Program-made: the position numbers and the translations under genes | Part shown: positions 40,452-48,698 of the stretch, piece by piece | Layout of the letters: every line of letters begins with the position of its first letter | Position numbering within the stretch: the first letter of the stretch is position 1 | The notes under the pieces: model-generated | Databases searched by the model: none | Seen by the model: only the letters and a program-made list of their open reading frames with translations | Told to the model about the DNA's origin: nothing | Source of the DNA: Vulcanimicrobiota bacterium | GTDB taxonomy: Bacteria > Vulcanimicrobiota > Xenobia > Xenobiales > JADMJV01 | DNA: 64,000 nt | NCBI GenBank assembly: GCA_019637395.1 | Contig: JAHBVR010000018.1 | Location: 108,352 to 172,351 of the forward strand | Direction: 5' to 3'

Positions 40452-41007
40452 CTATTCCTCCGCGGGAAACGCGCCGGCGCTGACGGCTGCCGCGAATTCG
40501 GCTCGGCGCGCGTCCACCTGGGCAATGAATTCGTTGGGCGACTTGGACCAGAGCTTGCGGAGTTCTTCCGAGTAGCCGGCCACAATCCACGGACAGTTTT
40601 GGGCCAGTGTGGCCAGTGCCTGATCCACCGCCTCGGCGCCCGCTGACTGAGTGGTTTCGCTACCGTCGCGGAGATGGATGACCACCTCGTAGGTGGTGCC
40701 GGTAGGGATAAAATTGACGGAGTGTTTGGTCTGCTTTTTATAAATCCAGATCAGGTCGGTGTAGGTGCGCAGATCGAGGTCCAAGGTGCGCAAAAGCCCC
40801 CGATTTTCTGACCGCTTTCGCGCACCTGCTTTTCCAAATCGGCCGCCTTTTCGTCAACCGGACCGAGGATGGCCAGCCGTTTGTAGATCCCGTGACGGCG
40901 GGGCTCTTTCCGAAGCTCAAATAGCTGTCGTGAGCGACAAAGCCAAACAAGGCCAGAATCGAGAGGAAAATGGCCGCGACCACGACCGAACCGCCGCATC
41001 CGATCAT
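40452..41007 (-). pseudogene. Frameshifted membrane-anchored protein gene
   Basis: Three overlapping minus-strand frames join into one plausible protein: [32 protein letters not shown] in the first, then IYKRLAILGPVDEKAADLEKQVRESGQ in the second (shift near 40890), then LDLDLRTYTDLIWIYKKQTKH to the stop at 40452 (shift near 40797, beside a run of five G). The intact product would be about 185 residues with one membrane anchor. Family not recognised with confidence (possibly DUF6709-like). Either a real decayed gene or two indel errors in the assembly. Confidence 0.6.
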
Positions 41008-41057
41008 GCTGAGGGCGCCCGAACGAATTGAATCCAGATTGTCGAGCTGGATATCTC

Positions 41058-41283
41058 GTGAGCTTCGACCTGCAATTGAAAGGCCGGCGAGCTCTGGTGA
41101 CCGGCGCCACCCAGGGTGTGGGGGCGGCGGCCATCATGCCTGCCTCTCCAAAGAGATCACGCCTCAAGGGATCCGCGTCCTGCGCGTCTCACCAGGATGG
41201 GTCGAAACCGAAGCCACCGGCGCCTGGCGCAAGAAGCCGGCACTGAAGTGATCATCGACGGAGGCACCGTGGCCACCGTCTGA
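41058..41283 (+). pseudogene. Remnant of short-chain dehydrogenase gene
   Basis: The first ~25 codons from GTG 41058 ([23 protein letters not shown]) are a typical SDR opening with the TGxxxGxG cofactor motif. The reading then jumps to the family C-terminus in another frame ([20 protein letters not shown]) and ends with [11 protein letters not shown] in a third. About 170 internal residues, including the YxxxK site, are missing. A true deletion remnant rather than a sequencing slip. Confidence 0.75.
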
Positions 41284-41397
41284 CAAATCGAAGGTTTTAC
41301 ATCCTGTTAACAATCAGGGCGGCTAAATTAGCCGACCGTAGGGCAGATCGCCTAAATTGTCGGTAGAGCAAACAAGCTTCAGAGGGAGGCGAAAGAC

Positions 41398-41496
41398 ATG
41401 AAGGAATCCGAAAGCAACCACTGGATTTGGAACTTCATCCAACTGCCCCAGATGGACGTTCACGATTGCACCAGGCTCCTGGGAGAACCGATCTAA
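41398..41496 (+). CDS. Possible 32-residue small protein
   Basis: A short ATG frame with a strong ribosome site (AGAGGGAGG at 41381-41389). It encodes KESESNHWIWNFIQLPQMDV followed by a short Cys-containing tail. No family recognised. It lies in the ~450-base gap between the SDR remnant and the tandem regulators; otherwise that gap shows no feature I can support. Confidence 0.4.
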   Translation: MKESESNHWIWNFIQLPQMDVHDCTRLLGEPI

Positions 41497-41737
41497 ACTG
41501 CCATACAAAGGCGCACGAATCACCCACCAGCTCTCCGAAGTGGGGCAAACACCGCGGCCAGATCGCTTAAAAGGGGTTCGTCCTTGATTTAAAGATCTTG
41601 CAATTGTACCCAGAACTAACCAGGTATTCGAGTACTCAATTTTCAGGATCGCAGTACATTTGCCTCGCCCAGACAGGAAACAAATTTATCGTTTCTGGAA
41701 GTGTGTCTGGTCAAACTATATTCGGGGGATAATCTGC

Positions 41738-42370
41738 TTGATCCGCGCCATTCTTGTGGAAGATCAAAGTCTGGTCCGCGCCAGTCTGGCCAGCATTCTC
41801 ATTTCAAATGGAGTGGACGTGGTGGCTGAGACGATGTTGGGCGCCGAGGCAGTCCAACTGGTCGAACGCCATCGACCCGACTTGATGCTGCTGGACCTGG
41901 CCCTGGTGGATATGGACGGAGTGCAGGTTTTACGCGACCTGCGCATGCGGGACCTGAAGCTGCCAGTGCTGGTGGTGACCGGGGCTGGAACCGCCTATCG
42001 TCTAAGGAGCTCGATGGAGGCGGGGGCCAATGGATTCTTGCCCAAGACCGCCTCACCTGAGGAACTGGTGAAGGCTGTGAGAGTGGTGGTGGCTGGTGGG
42101 CGCTACCTGGCCCCAGGCATCGCCCGTGATTCCGCCGGGCATATAACGGAGCGCCAGCAGCGCATTCTTGAGGGCGTGGTGTACGGGCTGACCAATGACC
42201 AGATCGCGGCCCGCCTGCTCGTCTCCAGAGGGACGGTGAAGCTGGAGATAAACGCACTATTCCAGACGCTGCGATGCGCTGGTCGGACTCACCTGGCTTG
42301 TGAGGCGGCCATACAGGGGCTGGTGACGATGCCGCGGGAGCAACATCCGCTATATAAGGATGCTGTATGA
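41738..42370 (+). CDS. NarL/FixJ-type response regulator
   Basis: 210 residues. Receiver domain: AILVEDQSLVRASL with the acidic pair, phospho-acceptor Asp53 in LMLLDLALVDMDG, and Lys in FLPKTAS. C-terminal LuxR-type helix-turn-helix: TERQQRILEGVVYGLTNDQIAARLLVSRGTVKLEI. I chose TTG 41738, 9 bases after GGGGG; an upstream TTG at 41660 would add 26 residues without receiver similarity. The gene overlaps the second regulator by ATGA. No histidine kinase is adjacent. Confidence 0.85.
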   Translation: MIRAILVEDQSLVRASLASILISNGVDVVAETMLGAEAVQLVERHRPDLMLLDLALVDMDGVQVLRDLRMRDLKLPVLVVTGAGTAYRLRSSMEAGANGFLPKTASPEELVKAVRVVVAGGRYLAPGIARDSAGHITERQQRILEGVVYGLTNDQIAARLLVSRGTVKLEINALFQTLRCAGRTHLACEAAIQGLVTMPREQHPLYKDAV

Positions 42371-42969
42371 GGATCACGGTCGTCTTGGCGGATGAGCACC
42401 GGCTATTTCTGGCGGGACTGGCTCGGTTGCTCTCTTCGCAAGGAATATCGGTGGTTGGCGAGACCGAATCCGGGGTCGAGTGCCTCGAGTTGGCGCGTCG
42501 CTTGCGGCCGTCAGTTTTGGTGGTGTCGCTGACTTTGAGCGACCAGTCCGGTTTGGAAGTCGTGCATTCACTACGCAAGTTTGACGTGCGGCTTCCCGTG
42601 CTGGCGCTTGCTCCCAATTGGAGCCAGCTTAGCTATCACAGCGTGATTCGTGCGGGTGCTACCGCCATGGTCAGTAAAGAGAATGACGCTCATCAGTTGA
42701 TCGCGGCGATTGAGAGCGTGCTGATTCAGCCTTCAGGATTCCGAAAGTTGCGGCGCAAAGAACGGTATATCTCGTTACGCCAGTTACGAATCCTGCGAGG
42801 TTTGACGGCGGGCCGAACCAATGAGGAAATTGCGATCAGATTGAATTACTCGGCCAGCACGATTAAGGCTGAGCTTCGAGAATTGTTCGAGACGTTCGGC
42901 ACGATGGATCGCAGCCAACTTATCAACAGCGCCGCTCAACAAGGGTTTGTAAGCGCGGCTATTTCGTAA
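42367..42969 (+). CDS. Atypical NarL/FixJ-type regulator lacking the phospho-acceptor Asp
   Basis: 200 residues, paralogous to its upstream neighbour. The receiver keeps LADEHRLFLAGL and the Lys in AMVSKEND, but the acceptor position is Ser54 (SVLVVSLTLSDQSG), so classical phosphorylation is impossible. The LuxR-type DNA-binding domain is intact (RQLRILRGLTAGRTNEEIAIRLNYSASTIKAEL). Overlap by ATGA with the first regulator suggests the two act as a pair, perhaps as heterodimers; that is inference. Confidence 0.85.
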   Translation: MRITVVLADEHRLFLAGLARLLSSQGISVVGETESGVECLELARRLRPSVLVVSLTLSDQSGLEVVHSLRKFDVRLPVLALAPNWSQLSYHSVIRAGATAMVSKENDAHQLIAAIESVLIQPSGFRKLRRKERYISLRQLRILRGLTAGRTNEEIAIRLNYSASTIKAELRELFETFGTMDRSQLINSAAQQGFVSAAIS

Positions 42970-43137
42970 ATCCTCCTTCATCAAATAATTTGAGGCTCGG
43001 CGCAACCTTTTCCCCCTGGCCCGGTTTCATGCCGGAGAGGACTGGAGGTTTGACTTATGAACTGGGTTGTGGCTCTACCGTTCGGGCAGCGATTGCCGGC
43101 CGGGAAACCGATGACTCAAAAGCGGGAGGCGGGTCTC

Positions 43138-43713
43138 GTGGAAGACGACGTAGACCTGATGTTGCGGGTGAAAGCCGGTGACGCGGAAGCCTTCAATCTG
43201 CTGATGGACAGGTACCAGCGCACCGTGGTCAACCTGATTTTCCGTTTTACGGGCGACGCCGAGAATGCCGAAGACCTGGCTCAAGAAGTGTTCTTGCGCA
43301 TCTACCGGGCCGCTCCCCGTTACGAACCCAAAGCCAAGTTTTTCACCTACCTGTATCAGGTCACTCTCAATTTGTGCCGTAACGAGCGAGAGCGCAACAC
43401 GCGCCGCAAAGCCTCCAGCCTGGACAGCCGCGGCGAAGGCGATAAAGCCTGGGAAATCGCCGACCCGGAAGTGGGCGCCGAAACTCTGGTGCAGCGCCAG
43501 GAAACGGCTGCTCAAGTCCAGGCCGCCCTTCAGGCTCTTCCTTACGAACAGCGCCAATTGCTGGTTCTGCAGCGCTTTCAGGACCTCGGCTATGAAGAAC
43601 TGGCCGAAGTGACGGCTCAAACCGTTTCGGCCGTCAAGGCCAAGCTGCACCGGGCCCGGCTGGCCCTCAAGAAGAAGCTGGAGCCGCTGCTCGGCAAGGA
43701 GCGCAACTCGTGA
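43138..43713 (+). CDS. ECF RNA polymerase sigma factor
   Basis: 191 residues. Region 2: DLMLRVKAGDAEAFNLLMDRYQRTVVNLIFRFTGDAENAEDLAQEVFLRIYRAAPRYEPKAKFFTYLYQVTLNLCRN. Region 4: QALPYEQRQLLVLQRFQDLGYEELAEVTAQTVSAVKAKLHRARLALKKKL. I chose GTG 43138 because GGGAGG lies 8 bases upstream; ATG 43111 is possible but has no ribosome site. It overlaps a zinc-finger anti-sigma gene, so the pair is a standard sigma/anti-sigma switch. Confidence 0.92.
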   Translation: MEDDVDLMLRVKAGDAEAFNLLMDRYQRTVVNLIFRFTGDAENAEDLAQEVFLRIYRAAPRYEPKAKFFTYLYQVTLNLCRNERERNTRRKASSLDSRGEGDKAWEIADPEVGAETLVQRQETAAQVQAALQALPYEQRQLLVLQRFQDLGYEELAEVTAQTVSAVKAKLHRARLALKKKLEPLLGKERNS

Positions 43714-44243
43714 TGAAGTGCACACAAGCCCAGGAATGGATGAGCGAGAAGCTGGATCAGGCCTTGGATAGGCAACGAGCCGACCGGCTCGACGAACATT
43801 TTCAGGACTGCTCGCAGTGCCGTCAAGAGTGGCAGGCTTTGCGGGAAAGCTGGGAACTGCTGGGCATCTTGCCAGAACTGGAACCCTCGCCGCTCTTCCG
43901 CGCGCGCGTTTGGGAAAAGATTCGCCACGACCAGAAAGCTCCCGCCTGGAACTTCAAGCGTTGGCTGGGGGGACTCGGCCTGAGCCTGGCCGGGCTGGCG
44001 CTATGCCTGAACTTCTCGGCCAACGCGCCACTGGCCACTCCTACCCTACCCCCACCGGCGCCTAAGGAGTTGGCTCAGAACCTGGCGGCAGGGGAACTCC
44101 AGGAGTGGGACGCAAGGGTTGAGGTCATCCCTTCGCTGGAGGCGGTGGCCAGGGAAGACTCGCCGCTGACGGCCATGCCGCTGGGCGATCTCAGTCACGA
44201 TTATTTCGCCCTGGACGATACCCTGGAGGAATTCACACTTTGA
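43710..44243 (+). CDS. Membrane anti-sigma factor with zinc-finger (ZAS/zf-HC2) domain
   Basis: 177 residues. The N-terminal anti-sigma domain carries the zinc motif HFQDCSQC (H-x3-C-x2-C). A single membrane span follows (~83-104: WLGGLGLSLAGLALCLNF), leaving a Pro-rich and acidic periplasmic part of about 70 residues. It presumably holds the upstream sigma factor inactive until an envelope signal arrives. The start overlaps the sigma stop; the stop overlaps the next TTG. Confidence 0.9.
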   Translation: MMKCTQAQEWMSEKLDQALDRQRADRLDEHFQDCSQCRQEWQALRESWELLGILPELEPSPLFRARVWEKIRHDQKAPAWNFKRWLGGLGLSLAGLALCLNFSANAPLATPTLPPPAPKELAQNLAAGELQEWDARVEVIPSLEAVAREDSPLTAMPLGDLSHDYFALDDTLEEFTL

Positions 44244-44665
44244 AAAAAGTCGCGATGGCTTGCATTCTTTTGGCGTGCAGCTGGGTGGCCTCCGCCATCC
44301 CGCCTGAGGACGAACCCTTACAGCTCAGCCCGCCCCAGACACGAGCCCTGCGCCGCATCCGCGCCCGCTTTGAAGGCCGGTTGCAGGACCTGCAACTGCG
44401 CCTGGAAGGGCGGCGCCTGGAACTGGCCCAGATGATCCGTTCGGACGCGGCGGATAAAGCCACCGTTAAAGCCAAGCTGGATGAAATCATCAATCTGGAA
44501 CGGGAGCGTCAACAAATCTTCGTAGACCAGCTTTTTGAAGCTAAGGGCCAGCTCAGGCCGGCTCAGTGGGGCCCGTTCCGGCAGCGGGTACTACGCCGTC
44601 TGCTTCAGGAGCGCCGTATGGGCGGACAACCTCAAAGACTCGGGTCAGACCCGACTTCCCCTTAA
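44240..44665 (+). CDS. Spy/CpxP-like periplasmic protein
   Basis: 141 residues from a TTG that overlaps the anti-sigma stop. A signal peptide (KKVAMACILLACSWVASA) is followed by an all-helical, charged body (RIRARFEGRLQDLQLRLEGRRLELAQMI, ERERQQIFVDQLFEAKGQLRPAQW) similar to Spy/CpxP or heavy-metal-resistance periplasmic proteins. In a sigma/anti-sigma operon it is the likely envelope stress sensor or chaperone. The last 113 bases overlap the convergent cyclase gene, an unusually long convergent overlap. Confidence 0.8.
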   Translation: MKKVAMACILLACSWVASAIPPEDEPLQLSPPQTRALRRIRARFEGRLQDLQLRLEGRRLELAQMIRSDAADKATVKAKLDEIINLERERQQIFVDQLFEAKGQLRPAQWGPFRQRVLRRLLQERRMGGQPQRLGSDPTSP

Positions 44666-46409
44666 ACGACTCGTCTCCGAAAACTTCCAGCACAAAGTCC
44701 GAGACATCCTTGCGCGCTTCGGCGCTGAGCAAAATGCCCGTGTGCTTGCCGTCGCGCGAGCGATCCTGGATGCGCGCAGCCAGATTGACGGTGTCTCCAA
44801 TCAGGGCGAACTTGGAGCGATGAGCGGCTCCAACTTCGCCTTTGACCAGTTCGCCGGTATGCAGTCCCAGACCCTGGCGCAGAGTGGCGAATTCGGGATG
44901 CAAATCCTGGCCGCGCAGGTCCTCGAGCGCCAGACGCATTTCCCAGCAGGCCTGCACGGCACGCTGGGCGCCCGGAGCTCCGGGATAATCCTCGAAATCG
45001 GCCAGAATGGCGTCGCCAATGTATTCATTGACGTCGCCGCCATGCGCCTCGATCACTTCGGTCATGCGCGCCAGGTAAAAGTCGAGCAATTTCATGACCT
45101 CGGGCGCCGGTAGGCGCTCGGAAAGCATAGTAAAGCCGCGAATGTCGGAAAAAAGCACGGTGGTGCGAATGCGCCTGGCCAGCACCCGGCCGCCTCGCGT
45201 TTTGTCTTGTTCAATGGCTTCGCGCGCCTGCTTGGGCACCATCTTGGCCAGCATCTCCTTTTGGCGCAACTGGTTCACCATTTGATTAAAACTCTCGGTA
45301 GCAGCCCGTATTTCCAGGGGGCCGGCCGGAGGTAAGTCCTCGCCCAATTCCCCTTGCCCCACTTCGCGCATTCGGTTGGAGAGCAATTGAATCTGCCGGG
45401 TGACCGACTGAGTGGCCAGGAAAATACCCAACAGGCCGACAGCCATGGCGCCCAAACCCAGGCCTGCGATCCCCTGGGTGACGCTGCGCAGGTAAGATTC
45501 GACGGCGTTGAGCGAGCGCAATTCCCAAAGGGTGGACACCGACTTTTGCGGGTCACCGACTTGCGGTAGCGGCTCGCTGTGCTCCAGGTAGGGTATATCG
45601 GTCAGACCACTATCCGGAGCCTGCAGCGGGTCCTGCTGGCCCAGACGGAATTCGGCTCCGGGGATCTGGCGTTGCAGGTTGGCCTCGAAATTCTTGTCGA
45701 GCCGGTGTCCCAGCACCATCTGGCCGCCGGTGTTGAAGGGCTGCACGCGGACCAGATAGAGCAGACCATCGCCATGGCGCAAATAACCCTCGACCGGTTG
45801 CTCGGCTCCACTCTTTAAGAGCGCCAGTAATTCCGGGGTAGCTCGAGGAGGACTCCAGGGATCCTCAGCTGCCGGCTTTTTACCGTCGGTGCCGGTGCGC
45901 ATTTCCAGGAACGGCACTCCCTGCTTGTCGGTAAGAAGGAACAGTTGCATTGATTCGTCGGATTCCTCAAAGAGGGTCACGCCGGTATCGCGCAGCAAGC
46001 CTCCCAGCGCCTGCCAGCAGGCGAAATAGTCGGCTGCCGCCCCCCCTTTTTCCGGGCTGAAATCCGAGCGCGTCCACTCCTTGCCGTCGTCGGGGGTGGC
46101 CGTGCCCAGTTGTTGCAAAAGCTGCTCGGTGGAGTTCTGTTCCTGCAATTTCTGGTAGGGCCCGTTGCGGGTCACGAAGATGTTGCGATACTCGTGGAGA
46201 CTGGTGCTGTCGATGATGCGGTGGCCCAGCAGACGCAACGAGGACAGCAACTCGGGCTCATAAGTGGCGCGCGCCCCCCGCTGCAACTGGGCTTTGACTC
46301 GCCCGGTGAGGTTGACCAGCGCCTGGTGGCGGGCCAGGGTGCTGGTGGCCAGTCCCGTTAGAACCAGCAAAGAGCCAAAGAGCAGCAACAGCCACGAACG
46401 AAGCCGCAT
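44553..46409 (-). CDS. HAMP-type class III adenylate/guanylate cyclase
   Basis: 618 residues. The N-terminal span (LRSWLLLLFGSLLVLTGLA) and a second near 315-335 flank a ~280-residue extracytoplasmic domain. HAMP follows (RMREVGQGELGEDLPPAGPLEIRAATESFNQM). The catalytic domain has VLFSDIRGFTMLSE with the first metal Asp, YIGDAILADFE with the second, and GDTVNLAARIQ in the substrate region. It makes cAMP or cGMP; which one cannot be settled by eye. It follows the cupredoxin gene with a 4-base gap, so the two are coupled. Confidence 0.9.
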   Translation of the reverse strand: MRLRSWLLLLFGSLLVLTGLATSTLARHQALVNLTGRVKAQLQRGARATYEPELLSSLRLLGHRIIDSTSLHEYRNIFVTRNGPYQKLQEQNSTEQLLQQLGTATPDDGKEWTRSDFSPEKGGAAADYFACWQALGGLLRDTGVTLFEESDESMQLFLLTDKQGVPFLEMRTGTDGKKPAAEDPWSPPRATPELLALLKSGAEQPVEGYLRHGDGLLYLVRVQPFNTGGQMVLGHRLDKNFEANLQRQIPGAEFRLGQQDPLQAPDSGLTDIPYLEHSEPLPQVGDPQKSVSTLWELRSLNAVESYLRSVTQGIAGLGLGAMAVGLLGIFLATQSVTRQIQLLSNRMREVGQGELGEDLPPAGPLEIRAATESFNQMVNQLRQKEMLAKMVPKQAREAIEQDKTRGGRVLARRIRTTVLFSDIRGFTMLSERLPAPEVMKLLDFYLARMTEVIEAHGGDVNEYIGDAILADFEDYPGAPGAQRAVQACWEMRLALEDLRGQDLHPEFATLRQGLGLHTGELVKGEVGAAHRSKFALIGDTVNLAARIQDRSRDGKHTGILLSAEARKDVSDFVLEVFGDESFKGKSGLTRVFEVVRPYGAPEADGVVPAAGTGPTEPA

Positions 46410-46413
46410 GTAG

Positions 46414-47073
46414 TTAGATCTTGAGATCCAAAGTCACGCTGCCGGTGGTGGGAACGGTAATGGACTTTTTGGCCGGCTTGGGGAGTCGCGGATGCCACAG
46501 CCACAAGCTGTACTGGCCGGCAGGCACACCGGAAAGCCGGTAGGCGCCGGAGCGAGAGGGAGAACAAAAATAGTTGCTATTCATCACCATGATGTAGGCA
46601 TTCATCTTGGTGTGGATTCCGCAGAAAATCTCGACCTCCCCGGAACCGTCGAATTCCTGGCTGCGCACCGTGCTGCCGTGCTTGACGATCTCGAAGCTAC
46701 CGGGTTGCGAGACCGAGTAGACGTGGTGGGGAAAGGGGTCCTGATTGCGGAAGTAAACCTTGGAGCCTTTGGTGATAGGCAGGACGTGGGGCAAGAACTC
46801 CTTGTTCTTCTGCACGATGGTGTTCTTGCCGGACATTTTGATTTGCGGAGTGCATTCCAATTTGTCCCCTTCCAGATAAATGACGACGTCTTCCACTTCG
46901 CTCTCCGAGGGTGCGGGCACGTCGCCCTTTTCGTAGCCGGCCGACCCTCTGGTCTCGCCCACTTTCCGGCTGCCGGGAGTGCTTTCCAGAATCACCTTGC
47001 CGGTGATATCGCCGGCCTGCACGCCGGTGGCCAACCAGCTGGAGATCAAGACCATAATCCAGGGCTTTCGCAT
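46414..47073 (-). CDS. Secreted cupredoxin-like protein (copy 2)
   Basis: 219 residues with a signal peptide (WIMVLISSWLATGVQA). It is a paralogue of the protein at 21915. The copper-site residues are His116 in FPHHVYS, and Cys151, His154 and Met157 in IFCGIHTKMNAYIMV. A C-terminal beta-sandwich (YRLSGVPAGQYSLWLWHPRLPKP) matches copy 1. Immediately upstream of a HAMP cyclase, it could present copper or redox state to that sensor; this is inference. It is divergent from an ABC exporter with 61 bases between the starts. Confidence 0.85.
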   Translation of the reverse strand: MRKPWIMVLISSWLATGVQAGDITGKVILESTPGSRKVGETRGSAGYEKGDVPAPSESEVEDVVIYLEGDKLECTPQIKMSGKNTIVQKNKEFLPHVLPITKGSKVYFRNQDPFPHHVYSVSQPGSFEIVKHGSTVRSQEFDGSGEVEIFCGIHTKMNAYIMVMNSNYFCSPSRSGAYRLSGVPAGQYSLWLWHPRLPKPAKKSITVPTTGSVTLDLKI

Positions 47074-47134
47074 GGCCAGCAGTTCTCTCTGCAGCAGCAG
47101 GTTCCCCCCGGGCTGTTACGAGAAGACAGGCTTC

Positions 47135-47935
47135 ATGGGCACTCCGGCGGCAATCAGCGCGAAAGGCCTGGCCGTCAAGGCCGGGCGCAATGTCTTGCTG
47201 CAGCCTCTCAATCTGAGTTTTGCCGGTGGCGAGTTCATCGGCGTGCTCGGCCCCAGCGGCTGCGGTAAAAGCACGCTGCTGCGCTGCCTGGCCGGTTTGC
47301 AGCCGCTCAGCCAGGGCCAGGTCTTTCTGGGGCCCAAGCCGCTCGACCAGCTGGCGCCGGAAGAGCGCCGGAAAATCGGCTTTGTGCCGCAAGACGACGT
47401 GGTTCACGGCAGTCTCCGGGTAGACCGCGCTCTGACCTACACGGGCCGTCTGATGGGCCTGACCGGTGACATGCTCAGCAGCCGCGTTAACCAGGTCATC
47501 GAACTACTGGAACTGCAGGAACGCCGAAACGTACGTACCGACCGGCTCTCGGGGGGCCAGCGCAAACGCGTCAGCATCGCTATGGAGCTGCTCGGAGAGC
47601 CCGAGGTGCTCTTCCTGGACGAACCTACGGCGGGGCTCGATCCGGCGCTGGAAGACAGCTTCATGAGCAGCTGCCGGAAGCTCTGCCGGGGGGGGCGCAC
47701 GCTGCTGATGAGCACCCACGTGATGCAGAGCCTGGATAGCCTGGATCTGGTGCTGGTATTGCTCAAAGGCCACCTGATTTTCCTGGGCCCCCCCCAACAG
47801 GGACTGAGTTATTTTCAAGTCCCGTCGCTCACCATGATCTACAAACAACTGGCTCAGCAAGACCCCCTACAGGCACAGCAGCGCTTCGCCGCCAGTCCTC
47901 TGTATCAAACCTATGTAGCAGGCCGCACCCCTTGA
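47135..47935 (+). CDS. ABC transporter ATP-binding protein
   Basis: 266 residues. Walker A GPSGCGKST, Q-loop FVPQDDVVHGSL, signature LSGGQRKRVSIAMEL, Walker B VLFLDEPTAGLDP and H-loop STHVMQS are all intact. The VPQDD and RKRVSIA motifs are typical of the ABCG/White-like and ABC-2 export groups. It is followed after 19 bases by an ABC-2-type permease, and the pair forms an exporter. The upstream in-frame extension to 46979 has no similarity and is rejected. Confidence 0.92.
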   Translation: MGTPAAISAKGLAVKAGRNVLLQPLNLSFAGGEFIGVLGPSGCGKSTLLRCLAGLQPLSQGQVFLGPKPLDQLAPEERRKIGFVPQDDVVHGSLRVDRALTYTGRLMGLTGDMLSSRVNQVIELLELQERRNVRTDRLSGGQRKRVSIAMELLGEPEVLFLDEPTAGLDPALEDSFMSSCRKLCRGGRTLLMSTHVMQSLDSLDLVLVLLKGHLIFLGPPQQGLSYFQVPSLTMIYKQLAQQDPLQAQQRFAASPLYQTYVAGRTP

Positions 47936-47954
47936 GAGTCGAAGTTCCCTGACT

Positions 47955-48698
47955 ATGGCGGCATCCCAAGGCGAACAGCTCAACGTGCTGTGTGAACGCT
48001 ACCTGGAGATCGTCTTCAGCGATCGCGGCAACACCTTCTTGCTGTTGCTGCAAGCCCCACTCATCGCGCTCTTTGTAGTGCTCACCTGGCGTGACGTCGA
48101 CCACGCCACCGATTCCCTCTATTATGTGCTGGCCCTGACCGCTCTCTGGTTTGGTACTTTCAACGCTTGCCGCGAGGTGGTCAAAGAGGGACCCATTCTG
48201 GATCGTGAAGCCCGCCTGGGTTTACAGCCCGGACCCTACCTGCTCTCCAAATTACTGGTCCTGGCCCTGCTCAGCTTTGTCCAATGCCTTGGTTTGTGCT
48301 TCATCGTCAATCACAACATCCCGTTAGGAGGTCCGCCGCTTTTTCATTTCGTCTATCTGTGGTTGACCTCGTTGGGCGGCATCGCTCTGGGACTCTTGAT
48401 TTCTTGCTTGATGTCCAACTCTGACAAAGCGGTCGGCTCGGTGGTGCTGGTGCTGATTCCGCAAATGCTCTTTTCCGAGATGGTGCTCTCCCACGAACAT
48501 GCCAGCAAGCTGATTCGGTGGGCCGAAGATTTCACTTTTCTGGCCTGGGCCTTTCAAGGCATGAAGGAAGTTACCAGGTCGGAATGGTCCTATGTCGACC
48601 TGACGCAAGCCGGTTTTATGCTGGCTCTGTTGACGGCCGTACTGCTGGCAGGCTGTCTTTTCCTGCTGACACTTCGAACGAGAAAGGCCCGGGCGTGA
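47955..48698 (+). CDS. ABC-2-type permease
   Basis: 247 residues with six hydrophobic segments: FLLLLQAPLIALFVVLTW, YYVLALTALWFGTFNACREVV, LLSKLLVLALLSFVQCLGLCFIV, FVYLWLTSLGGIALGLLISCLM, AVGSVVLVLIPQMLFSEMV and FMLALLTAVLLAGCLFLLTL. The ACREVVKEGPILDREARLGL loop is the usual ABC-2/ABCG coupling element. It partners the upstream ATPase. The exported substrate is unknown. The stop overlaps the GTG of the next gene. Confidence 0.88.
   Translation: MAASQGEQLNVLCERYLEIVFSDRGNTFLLLLQAPLIALFVVLTWRDVDHATDSLYYVLALTALWFGTFNACREVVKEGPILDREARLGLQPGPYLLSKLLVLALLSFVQCLGLCFIVNHNIPLGGPPLFHFVYLWLTSLGGIALGLLISCLMSNSDKAVGSVVLVLIPQMLFSEMVLSHEHASKLIRWAEDFTFLAWAFQGMKEVTRSEWSYVDLTQAGFMLALLTAVLLAGCLFLLTLRTRKARA

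Noticed and set aside
43000-43020. Possible sixth copy of the palindromic repeat (CCCCCTGGCCC)
   Set aside because: Only a short arm matches; there is no second arm or tandem unit, so it may be chance.
42990-43181. Short frame beginning at 42990 upstream of the sigma factor
   Set aside because: It overlaps the sigma factor start in another frame and has no conserved features; the ribosome site at 43124-43129 belongs to the sigma gene.
47790-47815. Run of C in the ABC ATPase gene resembling the repeat
   Set aside because: It encodes normal family residues (FLGPPQQG) and lacks the dyad arms.
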